The notes under the pieces: model-generated | Databases searched by the model: none | Told to the model about the DNA's origin: nothing | The model's input: only the letters and a program-made list of their open reading frames with translations | Assembly (NCBI GenBank): GCA_910587395.1 | Contig: CAJULJ010000026.1 | Location: forward strand, 1 to 39,838 | DNA from: an uncultured Oscillospiraceae bacterium | GTDB taxonomy: Bacteria; Bacillota; Clostridia; Oscillospirales; Oscillospiraceae | Length of the DNA: 39,838 bases | Reading direction: 5' to 3' | Program-made: the position numbers and the translations under genes | Shown: positions 6,483 to 14,776 of the stretch, one piece after another | How the letters are laid out: each line of letters begins with the position of its first letter | Numbering within the stretch: the stretch's first letter is position 1

Positions 6483-7814
6483 CTAGTCCCGCTCTGTATG
6501 GGCAAGCAGCTTGTCCCGGTCGGAAAAGCAGGTGACGACATAGACGTCCTCGTCCCCGTTCTCCTTCAAATACTCCGCCGCTGTCCGGATGTCCTCGCCC
6601 ACCTCGATTTTATCCGCCGGAACACGGCTGTACTTGAACCGTACCGCCAGATCGTTGCAGTATTTCCCGTACAGCATCACCCTGCGTACATGCTCACAGT
6701 TGAGCCGGTCAAAGTCGATGTCCCACAGCCAGCTGGTCTCGCCGGTGAAATACTTCCGGCTGATGGCGTCCACAATCACCAGCACCGTGCAGGGCTTGTC
6801 CGTGTCGGCGATATAACCAAGATTGGTATCATAAGCCACCGAGTTTTCGTGCTTGGAGGTCAGCAGGGTGCCCTTATGCTGTCCCAAGCAGAAGGTGACC
6901 ATGCGGCCGTTTTTCAGCATATAGTTGTTGATGACGCCGGCCATCGTCCCCTCATCCGCCCCGGCCAGGGAGCACACAGACCAGGCCGCCAGAATGTTAT
7001 ACACGTTGTAAATACTCTTGAAGGCCAGGGAAATCTCGGTTTTTCCGTTGATGGTCAATCTGCCCTCTTTCAGGTCCAGCCCGGTGACGGCAAAGTCGGC
7101 TTCATGCCGCTTGTGCCCGCAGGAGGGGCATGAATAGTGCCCAATATGTGCGTAGTGATAGCAGGAATACTCCATCCGCCCCTTGCACACGGGGCACCGG
7201 GCGCCGTCGTGGTACACGCCGCGATGCTCCTTGGTGCTGGCCGGGCACTCGTCCAGCCCAAACCATTTGACACGGTCCGGGCTGTGGTCCTTGGCGAAGC
7301 AGGACACCAGCGGGTCGTCCGCGTTAAGCACCAGCGTCGTCTCCGGAGATATTGCGGGCTTGATGGCGTCATACACCCACTCCGGATGGCCGTTGCGGGT
7401 AAGCTGGTCCCGGTACAGGTTGGTAATGACGAAATGGGTGGGGTGGAACCAGCGGAAGGTGTGGCGGGCATAGCGCTCGTCGCTTTCCAGCAGCAGCACG
7501 TCGCCCCTCATTTTCCCTCCAAGAGAACAATTGGATAAAATGAGGGTGGTCACGCCCTCGATCTGGTTGGAGCCCTCTTTGTTATATACCACCGCTTTCC
7601 CGTCCGCCCCAAGAATGGCGGCGATCATCTCCACGGTGGAGGTCTTGCCGTTGGAGCCGGTGACGGCGATGATGTGGGCGGGCAGTTTCACCCGCCCCAG
7701 CACGTCGGGGCACACCTTCAGGGCGAACTGCCCCGGCAGGGAGCTGCCCTTGCCCACCAGCCCGCCGACGAACCGCAGAACCTTGCATATGATAACAGCC
7801 AGGATCAATTTCAT
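6483..7814 (-). CDS. murT: MurT-type Mur ligase (lipid II isoglutaminyl synthase catalytic subunit)
   Basis: Mur ligase-family enzyme that in other Firmicutes activates the alpha-carboxylate of D-Glu on lipid II for amidation by GatD-supplied ammonia. It has 443 residues, with a hydrophobic N-terminus (1-20), the ATP loop VTGSNGKTST at 51-60, the family-specific zinc ribbon CPVC 207-210 with CPSC 229-232, and a C-terminal MurT domain. The ATG overlaps the stop of the GNAT gene (ATGA), and the GatD-like gene follows by 14 bp, so this is the usual murT-gatD arrangement. The segment NSVAYDTN in the active-site region deviates from the better-known MurT motif, which fits the unusual partner. Confidence 0.92.
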   Translation of the reverse strand: MKLILAVIICKVLRFVGGLVGKGSSLPGQFALKVCPDVLGRVKLPAHIIAVTGSNGKTSTVEMIAAILGADGKAVVYNKEGSNQIEGVTTLILSNCSLGGKMRGDVLLLESDERYARHTFRWFHPTHFVITNLYRDQLTRNGHPEWVYDAIKPAISPETTLVLNADDPLVSCFAKDHSPDRVKWFGLDECPASTKEHRGVYHDGARCPVCKGRMEYSCYHYAHIGHYSCPSCGHKRHEADFAVTGLDLKEGRLTINGKTEISLAFKSIYNVYNILAAWSVCSLAGADEGTMAGVINNYMLKNGRMVTFCLGQHKGTLLTSKHENSVAYDTNLGYIADTDKPCTVLVIVDAISRKYFTGETSWLWDIDFDRLNCEHVRRVMLYGKYCNDLAVRFKYSRVPADKIEVGEDIRTAAEYLKENGDEDVYVVTCFSDRDKLLAHTERD

Positions 7815-8398
7815 AAGCCTAACGTCCTCTCCTCTATTTGCTCTGTCCGCCTGATCTCACGCCACTCGTCCTCCAGGATGGCCATGAGAATATCGTCACC
7901 ATAGGATGCCCCGTCCAGGACCGCCTCCCGGCGGACACCCTCGCGCCGGAAGCCCGCCTTCTCATAAACTCGAACCGCCCGTGGATTGAAGGAAAACACG
8001 TCCAGCTCCAGCCGGTGGAGTCCAAGCCGTTCAAAGGCAAAATCCCGGGTCATCCGCACCGCCCAGGAGCCGATTCCCCTCCCGCAGATGTCCGAGCGGA
8101 ACAGGGCGATGCGGAAATTGCCGCACCGGGTTTTCCAGTCGATCTCATTGACAACGCTCTCGCCCAGGATGCGCCCATCCGGGCCGATGATGAGGAAATC
8201 GGCCCGGTCCTCCGCCTCCAGACAGCGGTGAAAATGGGCCAGCACCTCCTCGCGGGTGAAATCGGACCTGCTTCCCGTCAGCCGGTCCACCTCCGGGTCC
8301 ACGCCGAAGCCCGCGTTCCAATACGCCTGCCCGTCCGATTCACGGATAGGCCGGAGGGTATAGCCGTCCTTCTCCCAACTCTGCTCCATGTTTTTCAT
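7811..8398 (-). CDS. GNAT N-acetyltransferase (RimJ/RimL type)
   Basis: A 195-residue acetyl-CoA-dependent acetyltransferase, substrate unknown. The fold is visible as YTLRPIRESDGQAYW at the N-terminus, the acetyl-CoA loop in FRSDICGRGIGSWAVRM, then RLELDVFSFNPRAVRVYEKAGFRREG, typical of motif A/B in ribosomal-protein-type GNATs. The start at 8398 overlaps the stop of mnmG (ATGA), and its own stop overlaps the murT start (ATGA), so it is translationally linked on both sides. Context with tRNA modification and cell-wall genes does not identify the substrate. Confidence 0.9.
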   Translation of the reverse strand: MKNMEQSWEKDGYTLRPIRESDGQAYWNAGFGVDPEVDRLTGSRSDFTREEVLAHFHRCLEAEDRADFLIIGPDGRILGESVVNEIDWKTRCGNFRIALFRSDICGRGIGSWAVRMTRDFAFERLGLHRLELDVFSFNPRAVRVYEKAGFRREGVRREAVLDGASYGDDILMAILEDEWREIRRTEQIEERTLGL

Positions 8399-10272
8399 GC
8401 CCCGTCCCTCTGTTTTTCCAAATGGATCATCAGCGCCGTCACATCCGCCGGGGACACGCCGGACACCCGGGACGCCTGCCCCAGGTTCAGCGGACGGATT
8501 TTGTCCAGCTTCTGCCTTGCCTCCAGCCGCAGGCCCTGTATGCCCAGATAGTCCACATCCGGGGGAATGGGCCTGTCCTCCAGCCTGCGCATCTCCTCCA
8601 CCTGGCGGTTCTGGCGGTCGATGTAGCCCTGATATTTCACGGAAATCTCCACCTGTTCCCTGATTTCCGGGGACAGGGCGGGCCGTTCTGGATCAAAGGC
8701 TTTTAAATCCTCATAGCTCACCCGGGGCCGGCGGAGCAGGTCCAGAAGCCGCGCCCCGTGGGGGCAGGGGGGCTCGCCTCGGTCCGCCAGCAGTCCGTCC
8801 AGCTCGGGGGATGGGGGAACGCCGGTGTGCTCCAGGCGTTTGATTTCCCGGTCCACGGCGGCGTATTTTGCCTCGATTTGCGCCATTCGCTCCCCGCTCA
8901 CCAGTCCCACCCGGTGTCCATAAGCGGCCAGCCGCCTGTCGGCGTTGTCCTGCCGGTGAATGAGCCGGTATTCCGTCCGGGAGGTCATCATGCGGTAGGG
9001 CTCGTTGGTGCCTTTTGTCACCAGGTCGTCAATCAGCACCCCGGCATACCCGTCCCCGCGGGTCAAGATCAGCGGCGGCTCGCCCTTGATTTTCAGCGCG
9101 GCGTTGATGCCCGCGATCAGCCCCTGGGCCGCGGCCTCCTCGTACCCGGAGGAGCCGTTGAACTGCCCCGCGCCGTACAGTCCGGGCGCCTTTTTGCACT
9201 CCAGGGTGGGCAGAAGCTCGGTGGGGTCCACGCAGTCGTATTCGATGGCGTAGGCACACCGGGTCATCTCCGCCCGTTCCAAGCCGGGAATGGTGTGGAG
9301 CATTTCCGCCTGCACCTCCTCGGGCAGGGAGGAGGAGAATCCCTGGATGTAAAGCTCCTCGGTGTTCAGGCCCATGGGCTCGATAAACAGCTGATGCCTT
9401 GGTTTTTCGGCAAACCGCACCACCTTGTCCTCGATGGAGGGGCAGTAGCGGGGCCCCACCCCCTCAATGACCCCGGAGAACAGGGGGGAGCGGTGGAGGT
9501 TGTCCCGGATGACCTTGTGGGTGGCCTCGTTGGTGTACGTCAGGTAGCACACCGCCCGGTTTTCCGGCGGCATCTCCGTTGTAAAGGAAAACGGCACAGG
9601 CACATCGTCCCCCGGCTGGATCTCCATTTTGGAGAAATCCACGCTGCGGCGGTTCACCCGCGGCGGCGTGCCCGTCTTGAACCGGCGGATAGACAGTCCC
9701 AGCTTGACCAGGCATTGTGTCAGCGGCAGGGCCGCCGCCATGCCGTCCGGGCCGGAAGCGCGGGCAACCTCCCCCACAATGGTGCGCCCTCCCAGGTAGG
9801 TGCCGGTGGCGATCACCGCCGCCTTGACGGCGTAGGTGGCCCCGGTGGCGGTGCGTACCGCGGAAACCCCGCCGTTCTCGGTGAGGATTTCCGTTACCTC
9901 CCCCTGCTTGACCCACAAGCTCTCCTGCAATTCCAGGGTATGCTTCATGACCTCCTGATAGCGGCGGCGGTCGGCCTGGGCCCGGAGGGACCACACGGCG
10001 GGACCCTTTCCCCGGTTCAGCATCCGGTACTGAATGCAGGCCCTGTCGGCGGCCTTTGCCATCTCCCCGCCCAAAGCGTCAATTTCACGCACCAGGTGGC
10101 CCTTGCCGGTGCCGCCGATGGCCGGATTGCAGGGCATATTGCCCACCGCGTCCAGGTTGATGGTAAAGCACACCGTCCTCAGGCCCATGCGGGCCGAGGC
10201 CAGCGCGGCCTCGATCCCGGCGTGTCCCGCGCCGATGACGGCAATATCAAATTCTCCGGCGTGGTAATTCAT
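8395..10272 (-). CDS. mnmG: tRNA uridine-5-carboxymethylaminomethyl modification enzyme MnmG (GidA)
   Basis: FAD-dependent subunit that with MnmE modifies U34 of several tRNAs. It is full length at 625 aa. The Rossmann FAD site IGAGHAG is at residues 13-19, followed by the diagnostic CNPAIGGTGKGHLVREIDALGG block and MLNRGKGPAVWSLRAQ; the C-terminal helical MnmE-interacting domain is intact. The stop overlaps the GNAT start. The metallophosphoesterase gene ends 6 bp upstream. In many Firmicutes mnmG is next to mnmE/rsmG; those partners are not in this window. Confidence 0.97.
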   Translation of the reverse strand: MNYHAGEFDIAVIGAGHAGIEAALASARMGLRTVCFTINLDAVGNMPCNPAIGGTGKGHLVREIDALGGEMAKAADRACIQYRMLNRGKGPAVWSLRAQADRRRYQEVMKHTLELQESLWVKQGEVTEILTENGGVSAVRTATGATYAVKAAVIATGTYLGGRTIVGEVARASGPDGMAAALPLTQCLVKLGLSIRRFKTGTPPRVNRRSVDFSKMEIQPGDDVPVPFSFTTEMPPENRAVCYLTYTNEATHKVIRDNLHRSPLFSGVIEGVGPRYCPSIEDKVVRFAEKPRHQLFIEPMGLNTEELYIQGFSSSLPEEVQAEMLHTIPGLERAEMTRCAYAIEYDCVDPTELLPTLECKKAPGLYGAGQFNGSSGYEEAAAQGLIAGINAALKIKGEPPLILTRGDGYAGVLIDDLVTKGTNEPYRMMTSRTEYRLIHRQDNADRRLAAYGHRVGLVSGERMAQIEAKYAAVDREIKRLEHTGVPPSPELDGLLADRGEPPCPHGARLLDLLRRPRVSYEDLKAFDPERPALSPEIREQVEISVKYQGYIDRQNRQVEEMRRLEDRPIPPDVDYLGIQGLRLEARQKLDKIRPLNLGQASRVSGVSPADVTALMIHLEKQRDGA

Positions 10273-10278
10273 GCGGCA

Positions 10279-11178
10279 TCATGCCTCTGCTTTCAACGTG
10301 ATCACTGCCAGCTCCGGCCTGTTGAATATCCGAAACCCTTTGAACGGCACCGTGTTGTTTCCCAAGCCGCGGGAAACAAACAGCGTACTGTCCCCCACAG
10401 TATATATTCCCGAGGTCCAGCTGGGGAAAAGCCGCCGGTCTGTCCCCACCAGCCCGCCCAAAATGGGCAGGCGCACAATTCCCCCGTGACCATGCCCGGA
10501 CATGACAAAATCATAGCCGGCGTTGGCGTACTGGCCGAACCGGTCGTTCCGGTGGGCCAGCAGCAGGGTGAACAGTCCCGGCGCGTTGCGCTCAATCCGG
10601 GCGTGAAGCTCCTCCGGGGTGGTCTGGTCGGCGTAGCCGTTGGGGTCGTCTATCCCGGCCAGCACGATCTGCGCTCCGTCCCGTTCCAAAAGCTCGTATT
10701 GATTGGAAAGCGGTGTCACTCCACACTGGGACAGCACGCTTTTCAGCTCCTTCACCTTCGCCGTCCCCAGGGACCACTCGTGGTTGCCGGTGACATAGTA
10801 CGCCGGCGCGATGGCCGCCAGCCCTTTGGCCAGGGCCGGGATCATGTCAAGCTGGCTCTCCTGGTCGATGACATCCCCGGTAATTACAATGAGATCAGGC
10901 TCCTGCTCCCGCACCAGTCTTAAAAGCTCCTCATTGCCCTGCCCGTACTCGTGTCCGTGGAGGTCGGACAGGTGGACGATCTTATACCCGTCAAACTCCT
11001 GGGGCAGACGTGCCGGCGCCGCGTCCGTATGGGAGACCTGGAGTCCCCAGCACTGCCATTGAAACCAGGTCCAGCCCCCCAGCGCCACCACCAGCAGACC
11101 TGCCAGCCACCGCAGAGGATGCGGTTGCTTCCTTCTCGGGCGGCGGCGGGGCGCGCCCTCCCGCTCAGTCACCATCAT
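10279..11178 (-). CDS. membrane-anchored metallophosphoesterase (YkuE/YaeI-like)
   Basis: A 299-residue calcineurin-like phosphoesterase with a basic N-terminus and one membrane segment (about residues 22-38), so the catalytic domain is probably outside the membrane. Metal-binding motifs are complete: HLSDLHG (69-75), GDVID (101-105), GNHEW (131-135), LAHRND (208-213) and SGHGHGG (227-233). YkuE-type relatives are surface phosphoesterases of uncertain substrate, sometimes linked to lipid or wall metabolism. The start region overlaps the 3' end of the helicase gene by 14 bp; start ATG 11178 or 11175 are both possible and neither has a strong ribosome-binding site, suggesting coupling to the helicase. 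Confidence 0.9.
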   Translation of the reverse strand: MMVTEREGAPRRRPRRKQPHPLRWLAGLLVVALGGWTWFQWQCWGLQVSHTDAAPARLPQEFDGYKIVHLSDLHGHEYGQGNEELLRLVREQEPDLIVITGDVIDQESQLDMIPALAKGLAAIAPAYYVTGNHEWSLGTAKVKELKSVLSQCGVTPLSNQYELLERDGAQIVLAGIDDPNGYADQTTPEELHARIERNAPGLFTLLLAHRNDRFGQYANAGYDFVMSGHGHGGIVRLPILGGLVGTDRRLFPSWTSGIYTVGDSTLFVSRGLGNNTVPFKGFRIFNRPELAVITLKAEA

Positions 11179-13039
11179 GGAGATAGTAAGGCCGCATCAG
11201 GCTTTTGTGCTGGGTGGAGTCCTTCTGCCGGTCGGAGCGCAGGGGCGCCTCAATAGGCCGGGGCCTGTCGTCCCGGCGGCGCTTTTTCTTTTCTGCCAAG
11301 GAGGGAGGCAGGACGGGCTCCTTCACCGGCCGGGCCGGAGCGCCCTGTTTTTTTCCCTGACGGCGGGGCTTCTGACGGGCAGGCTTTGGGGTCTCGGCGT
11401 TCTCCTGCTTTTTTGGCTGGGACTTCGGCTGGGGCCGGGCCTGCGCCTGGGGTCTGAGGGCAGGACGGCGGGGGGCCAGCAGACGGGCGGTGGCGTCCAT
11501 GATGACATCCGAGTCCAGCGGGCTGGGCTTGTAAAAGTCGGTGACGGGCACAGAGGGGTCGTCCGGGAGCGTATCCTGAATCCGCCCCTGGCGCACGCCC
11601 CGGCCCACGGGCTTATCCCGCAAAACCAGGGGCTCCTCCCCGGCCGGGGCTATGACCTCCACCGCCGGAGCGTCTGGAGCGCCGCCCTTTCTGCGACGGC
11701 GTTTTTTCTTTTTAGAGGGGTCCGCCTCCTCCGCAGGGACGGCCTGGACAGGCGCCGCCACCGCCTGAGCCGCGGCTTTTTTGCGTTCCCCGGCCTTCGC
11801 CTTGTTCTCCGCGTCTCTCTGACGGCGGCGCTCCTTGGCGGCGGCGCGGGCCTCCGCGTCCTCGGCGTTGACGGGCCGCCCGTGCTTATCCTTCTGGGGC
11901 GGGTCAAAATTCTCCATGGGGAAGGGATGGCCCTCCACCACCGGGATGGGCTTGCCCAGCAGCTTTTCAATGGCCCTCAATTCGTCCTGTTCGTCAAACT
12001 GGCAGAAGGAGACGGCCTCCCCCTCGCGGCCCGCCCGACCCGTGCGGCCGATGCGGTGCACATAGGTTTCCGGCACGTCGGGCAGGTTGTAGTTGAACAC
12101 AAAGGGCAGCTGGTCGATGTCGATGCCCCGCGCGGCGATGTCGGTGGCGGCCAGCACCCGCACCCGGCCCGCCTTGAAGTCGCGCAGCGCCTGCACCCGC
12201 GCGGTCTGGCTCTTGTTGCCGTGGATGGCGGCGGCGGAGATGCCCCGCTTCACCAGATCCTGGGCAATCCGGTTCGCCCCGTGCTTGGTGCGGGAGAACA
12301 CCAGGGCGGAGGTGATCTTCCGCTCCTCCATAAGATAGGCCAGCAGCTTGGTCTTGTTGGCCTTGTCCACATAGTACAGCGACTGCCGGATGACCTCCAC
12401 CGGGGAGGACACCGGGTCCACCGCCACCCGGGCGTAGTCGTGGAGCAGGCCGTTCACCAGCCCCATGACCTCCGGGGGCATGGTGGCGGAGAAGAACAGG
12501 GTCTGCTTTTTCTCCGGCAGAAGCTTGAGCACCCGGCGTACGTCGTGGATAAAGCCCATGTCCAGCATCCGGTCGGCCTCGTCCAGCACGAAGATCTCGA
12601 TATGGGACAGGTCGATCAGCCCCTGGCCGTGGAGGTCCAGCAAACGGCCCGGCGTGGCCACCAGGATGTCCAGCCCCTTCCGGACGGCGTCCACCTGAGG
12701 CTGCTGGCCCACGCCGCCGAAGATGACGGCGGAGCGCAGAGGCAGGTTCCGCCCGTAGGACACGAAGCTGTCCTGGATCTGGATCGCCAGCTCCCGGGTG
12801 GGGGTCAGGATCAGCGCACGGATCACCCTGGGCCGGGGCGCGGCCTTGCTCAGCCGCTGGAGGATGGGGGTGGCGAAGGCGCAGGTCTTGCCCGTGCCCG
12901 TCTGGGCGCAGCCCAGCACGTCCCGGCCCGCCAGGGCGGGGGGGATGGCCTTGCGCTGGATGGGGGTGGGCTCGGTGTAGCCCTCCTGGGTGAGGGCCTT
13001 GAGGATGGGGGCGGTCAGCCCCAGGTCGCGAAAATTCAT
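11165..13039 (-). CDS. DEAD-box ATP-dependent RNA helicase
   Basis: RNA helicase of 624 aa that remodels RNA and ribosome-assembly intermediates. All core motifs are present: Q motif (TPIQ 25-28), AQTGTGKT (45-52), PTRELAIQ (80-87), VATPGR, DEAD (153-156), SAT (184-186) and HRIGRTGR in the second RecA domain. From about residue 375 it has a long low-complexity basic tail with Lys/Arg clusters, Pro/Gln repeats and no recognisable RNA-binding domain, comparable to RhlE/CshA-type helicases; the exact subtype is not assigned. The 181-bp upstream gap has no clear terminator for the preceding gene. An AGGA ribosome-binding site precedes ATG 13039. Confidence 0.95.
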   Translation of the reverse strand: MNFRDLGLTAPILKALTQEGYTEPTPIQRKAIPPALAGRDVLGCAQTGTGKTCAFATPILQRLSKAAPRPRVIRALILTPTRELAIQIQDSFVSYGRNLPLRSAVIFGGVGQQPQVDAVRKGLDILVATPGRLLDLHGQGLIDLSHIEIFVLDEADRMLDMGFIHDVRRVLKLLPEKKQTLFFSATMPPEVMGLVNGLLHDYARVAVDPVSSPVEVIRQSLYYVDKANKTKLLAYLMEERKITSALVFSRTKHGANRIAQDLVKRGISAAAIHGNKSQTARVQALRDFKAGRVRVLAATDIAARGIDIDQLPFVFNYNLPDVPETYVHRIGRTGRAGREGEAVSFCQFDEQDELRAIEKLLGKPIPVVEGHPFPMENFDPPQKDKHGRPVNAEDAEARAAAKERRRQRDAENKAKAGERKKAAAQAVAAPVQAVPAEEADPSKKKKRRRRKGGAPDAPAVEVIAPAGEEPLVLRDKPVGRGVRQGRIQDTLPDDPSVPVTDFYKPSPLDSDVIMDATARLLAPRRPALRPQAQARPQPKSQPKKQENAETPKPARQKPRRQGKKQGAPARPVKEPVLPPSLAEKKKRRRDDRPRPIEAPLRSDRQKDSTQHKSLMRPYYLHDGD

Positions 13040-13220
13040 CGTTTAATTCGTCCTATCTTAATAATCATATGGGGCGGCGCAAAGCCGCTCTTCAGGCTTT
13101 GTGGGGAAAAGAGAGGCGGCGCGGCAATCGAACGTTCGCCAAAGGCGGAAGCGAGGGATGCGGAGCCTGCCCGGCGCCGTCATGCCGCGCCTGTTCGCAC
13201 CGCGGTTCCAAGCCCGCTGG

Positions 13221-13733
13221 TCACGACGGCCGCGCGCCTTTTGCCAGAGCGTTCTTCACTGCTTCCACCGTGCCCGCCAGACTCTGGCTGCCGGCCGGGA
13301 CGGTGATGTGGGCGCACCGCTCGTACAGCGGGGCCCGGTACTGATACACATCGGCCAGGGTCTGGCCGGGGGAGAGGGCGATGCCCCGGGACGCCATGTT
13401 GTGGATGCGCCCCGCCACCTCCTCCAGGGACAGCCGGAGGTAGACTACCGTGCCAAGCCGCCGCATGTGGGCGATGGACTCCTCCCGGCACACGCAGCTG
13501 CCGCCGGGGGCCACCACCGCGCGGCGGCAGTCCAGAGACAGGATGGCGTCCCGCTCCAGATCCAGGAACCGCTCCACCCCCCGGCTGTCGATGAGCCTTT
13601 GGAGCAGGGCCCCCTCCCGCTCCTGGATGAGCAGGTCCACGTCCAGAAAGCGCAGGCCCAGGGCCTTGGCCAGCACCACGCCCACGGTGCTCTTGCCCGA
13701 CCCCGGCATTCCGATCAGGATTATGTTGTCCAT
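13221..13733 (-). CDS. shikimate kinase-like P-loop kinase
   Basis: A 170-residue small-molecule kinase of the shikimate/gluconate kinase fold. Walker A GMPGSGKST is at 8-16, the DxD pair at Asp31/Asp33 and a LID arginine at Arg116. Two substrate features differ from classical AroK: the GE..FR segment that supplies the shikimate-binding arginine reads GVERFLDLE (Leu57 in place of Arg), and the GGG loop reads APGGS (75-79). The fold is confident, but the substrate may not be shikimate. No other aromatic-pathway gene is nearby; it precedes the helicase gene on the same strand. Confidence 0.85.
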   Translation of the reverse strand: MDNIILIGMPGSGKSTVGVVLAKALGLRFLDVDLLIQEREGALLQRLIDSRGVERFLDLERDAILSLDCRRAVVAPGGSCVCREESIAHMRRLGTVVYLRLSLEEVAGRIHNMASRGIALSPGQTLADVYQYRAPLYERCAHITVPAGSQSLAGTVEAVKNALAKGARPS

Positions 13734-13851
13734 TCCCGCGCCCCCTCAACCGCTCCGCCCCCACGATTTCCAAATTCCGGAAGACGGTACAATCGTAGTA
13801 TTATACCAAAAAAAATTCCCTACGGCAAGGCTCAACAGCTGCCGGCGGCAA

Positions 13852-13887
13852 AAAAGGTATCTGTCCCCCTGGGAACAGATACCTTTT
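13852..13887. terminator. bidirectional terminator after the PilZ gene
   Basis: A 13-bp perfect stem, AAAAGGTATCTGT (13852-13864) with ACAGATACCTTTT (13875-13887), and a 10-nt loop. On the minus strand it ends in TTTTTT and lies 24 bp after the PilZ stop; the plus strand also ends in TTTT. Confidence 0.9.
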
Positions 13888-13910
13888 ATCCTCTGACAAT
13901 AAATAGATGC

Positions 13911-14636
13911 TTACCAATGCCCGTCCTCGCTGCGCATCCAGGTGGAGCGGTTGCCCACCTGAATGTTGTACAAGGTCCGGGCCAGCTCGGTCAGCTCCCG
14001 CTCCTTCAGCTGGGCGAACAGGAAGCCGTAGCGGAACTTTCCTGGCTCGAACTCCGTGACCCGGATGATCTCCCCCAGAAACTCCATGGGAGTATAGTCC
14101 AGCAGCTTCACCTTCAGCCGCAGCACCTCGTCCTCGGCGTGAAGGTATTCCGACTCGACGCAGGCCCCGCCGGTGCTGATGTCCACCAGGGTGCACTCCT
14201 CCGGGTGGCTCAAATTCACGTCCGAGCGGTAGTACATGGTCACAGGTATGCCCAGCTGGAGCCGGAAGTCGTGGCGCTGCTCCGGTATGGGCTTCACCTT
14301 CACGTCCTTCAGCCGGCACACCACCCGCGTGGACTCCTGCACGGTGCCCTTCAGGAAAAACTGACTCATGGACTCGCTGACGCCCCGGACCGTCACCGAC
14401 GTGCCGATCTCCCGGGTTCCCAGGGACAGCCCGCCGGGCAGGCGTTCCAGGGTCAGGGTGCTGTCTCCGGCGGCGTAGCCCGACAGCCGCCCGGTGAGGA
14501 TATGCTGGCCTTCGCTGGTCTCCAGGTCCAGCGTCATGCCGTTATACAATTCAGGGAATGTCCCCGTGACTTCATTTACGGATTCCTCCGTCAGGCCGCT
14601 GTCCGCGCGTCCAAACAAAGATGAAAAAAAGCCCAT
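13911..14636 (-). CDS. PilZ-domain protein, YcgR/flagellar-brake-like (c-di-GMP receptor)
   Basis: A 241-residue two-domain protein. The N-terminal part (about 20-110) has the beta-rich pattern of the YcgR N domain (GMTLDLETSEGQHILTGRL...). The C-terminal PilZ domain carries the c-di-GMP-binding RxxxR at Arg121-Arg125 (RHDFR) and the D/NxSxxG motif at 152-157 (DISTGG), so ligand binding is likely intact. Such proteins slow or bias flagellar motors or control surface behaviour; no flagellar gene is seen here. It stands alone with its own strong promoter and terminator. Start ATG 14636 has GGAGGG 8-13 nt upstream. Confidence 0.9.
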   Translation of the reverse strand: MGFFSSLFGRADSGLTEESVNEVTGTFPELYNGMTLDLETSEGQHILTGRLSGYAAGDSTLTLERLPGGLSLGTREIGTSVTVRGVSESMSQFFLKGTVQESTRVVCRLKDVKVKPIPEQRHDFRLQLGIPVTMYYRSDVNLSHPEECTLVDISTGGACVESEYLHAEDEVLRLKVKLLDYTPMEFLGEIIRVTEFEPGKFRYGFLFAQLKERELTELARTLYNIQVGNRSTWMRSEDGHW

Positions 14637-14663
14637 GGTACCCGCCCTCCAATCTTACTTTAA

Positions 14664-14693
14664 ATTATAAACGCTCCCGCCGGGAAATGTCAA
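14664..14693 (-). promoter_or_regulatory. promoter of the PilZ gene
   Basis: Minus strand TTGACA (14693-14688), 18-bp spacer, TATAAT (14669-14664): both hexamers are perfect. It is divergent from the miaA promoter. Confidence 0.75.
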
Positions 14694-14718
14694 TACCTCA
14701 ACGGCCTGTCTTGAGAGG

Positions 14719-14755
14719 TTGTAATCCTTGACAAGATACGGTATAATAATATAAA
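14719..14755 (+). promoter_or_regulatory. overlapping promoters ahead of miaA
   Basis: Two candidate pairs overlap: TTGTAA (14719-14724)-17 bp-TATAAT (14742-14747), and TTGACA (14728-14733)-16 bp-TATAAA (14750-14755). Transcription would start 15-25 nt before the miaA start, with room for only a ribosome-binding site. Confidence 0.65.
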
Positions 14756-14776
14756 CACATTTCGGGGGGTGGGTCC

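Noticed and set aside
13129..13138. CGAACGTTCG palindrome upstream of the helicase gene considered as a LexA box
   Set aside because: Firmicutes LexA sites have four bases between CGAAC and GTTCG; here there are none, and no SOS gene is adjacent.
11177..13306. A 709-codon plus-strand frame opposite the DEAD-box helicase
   Set aside because: It results from GC-rich codon bias in the helicase; no family signatures and no ribosome-binding site.
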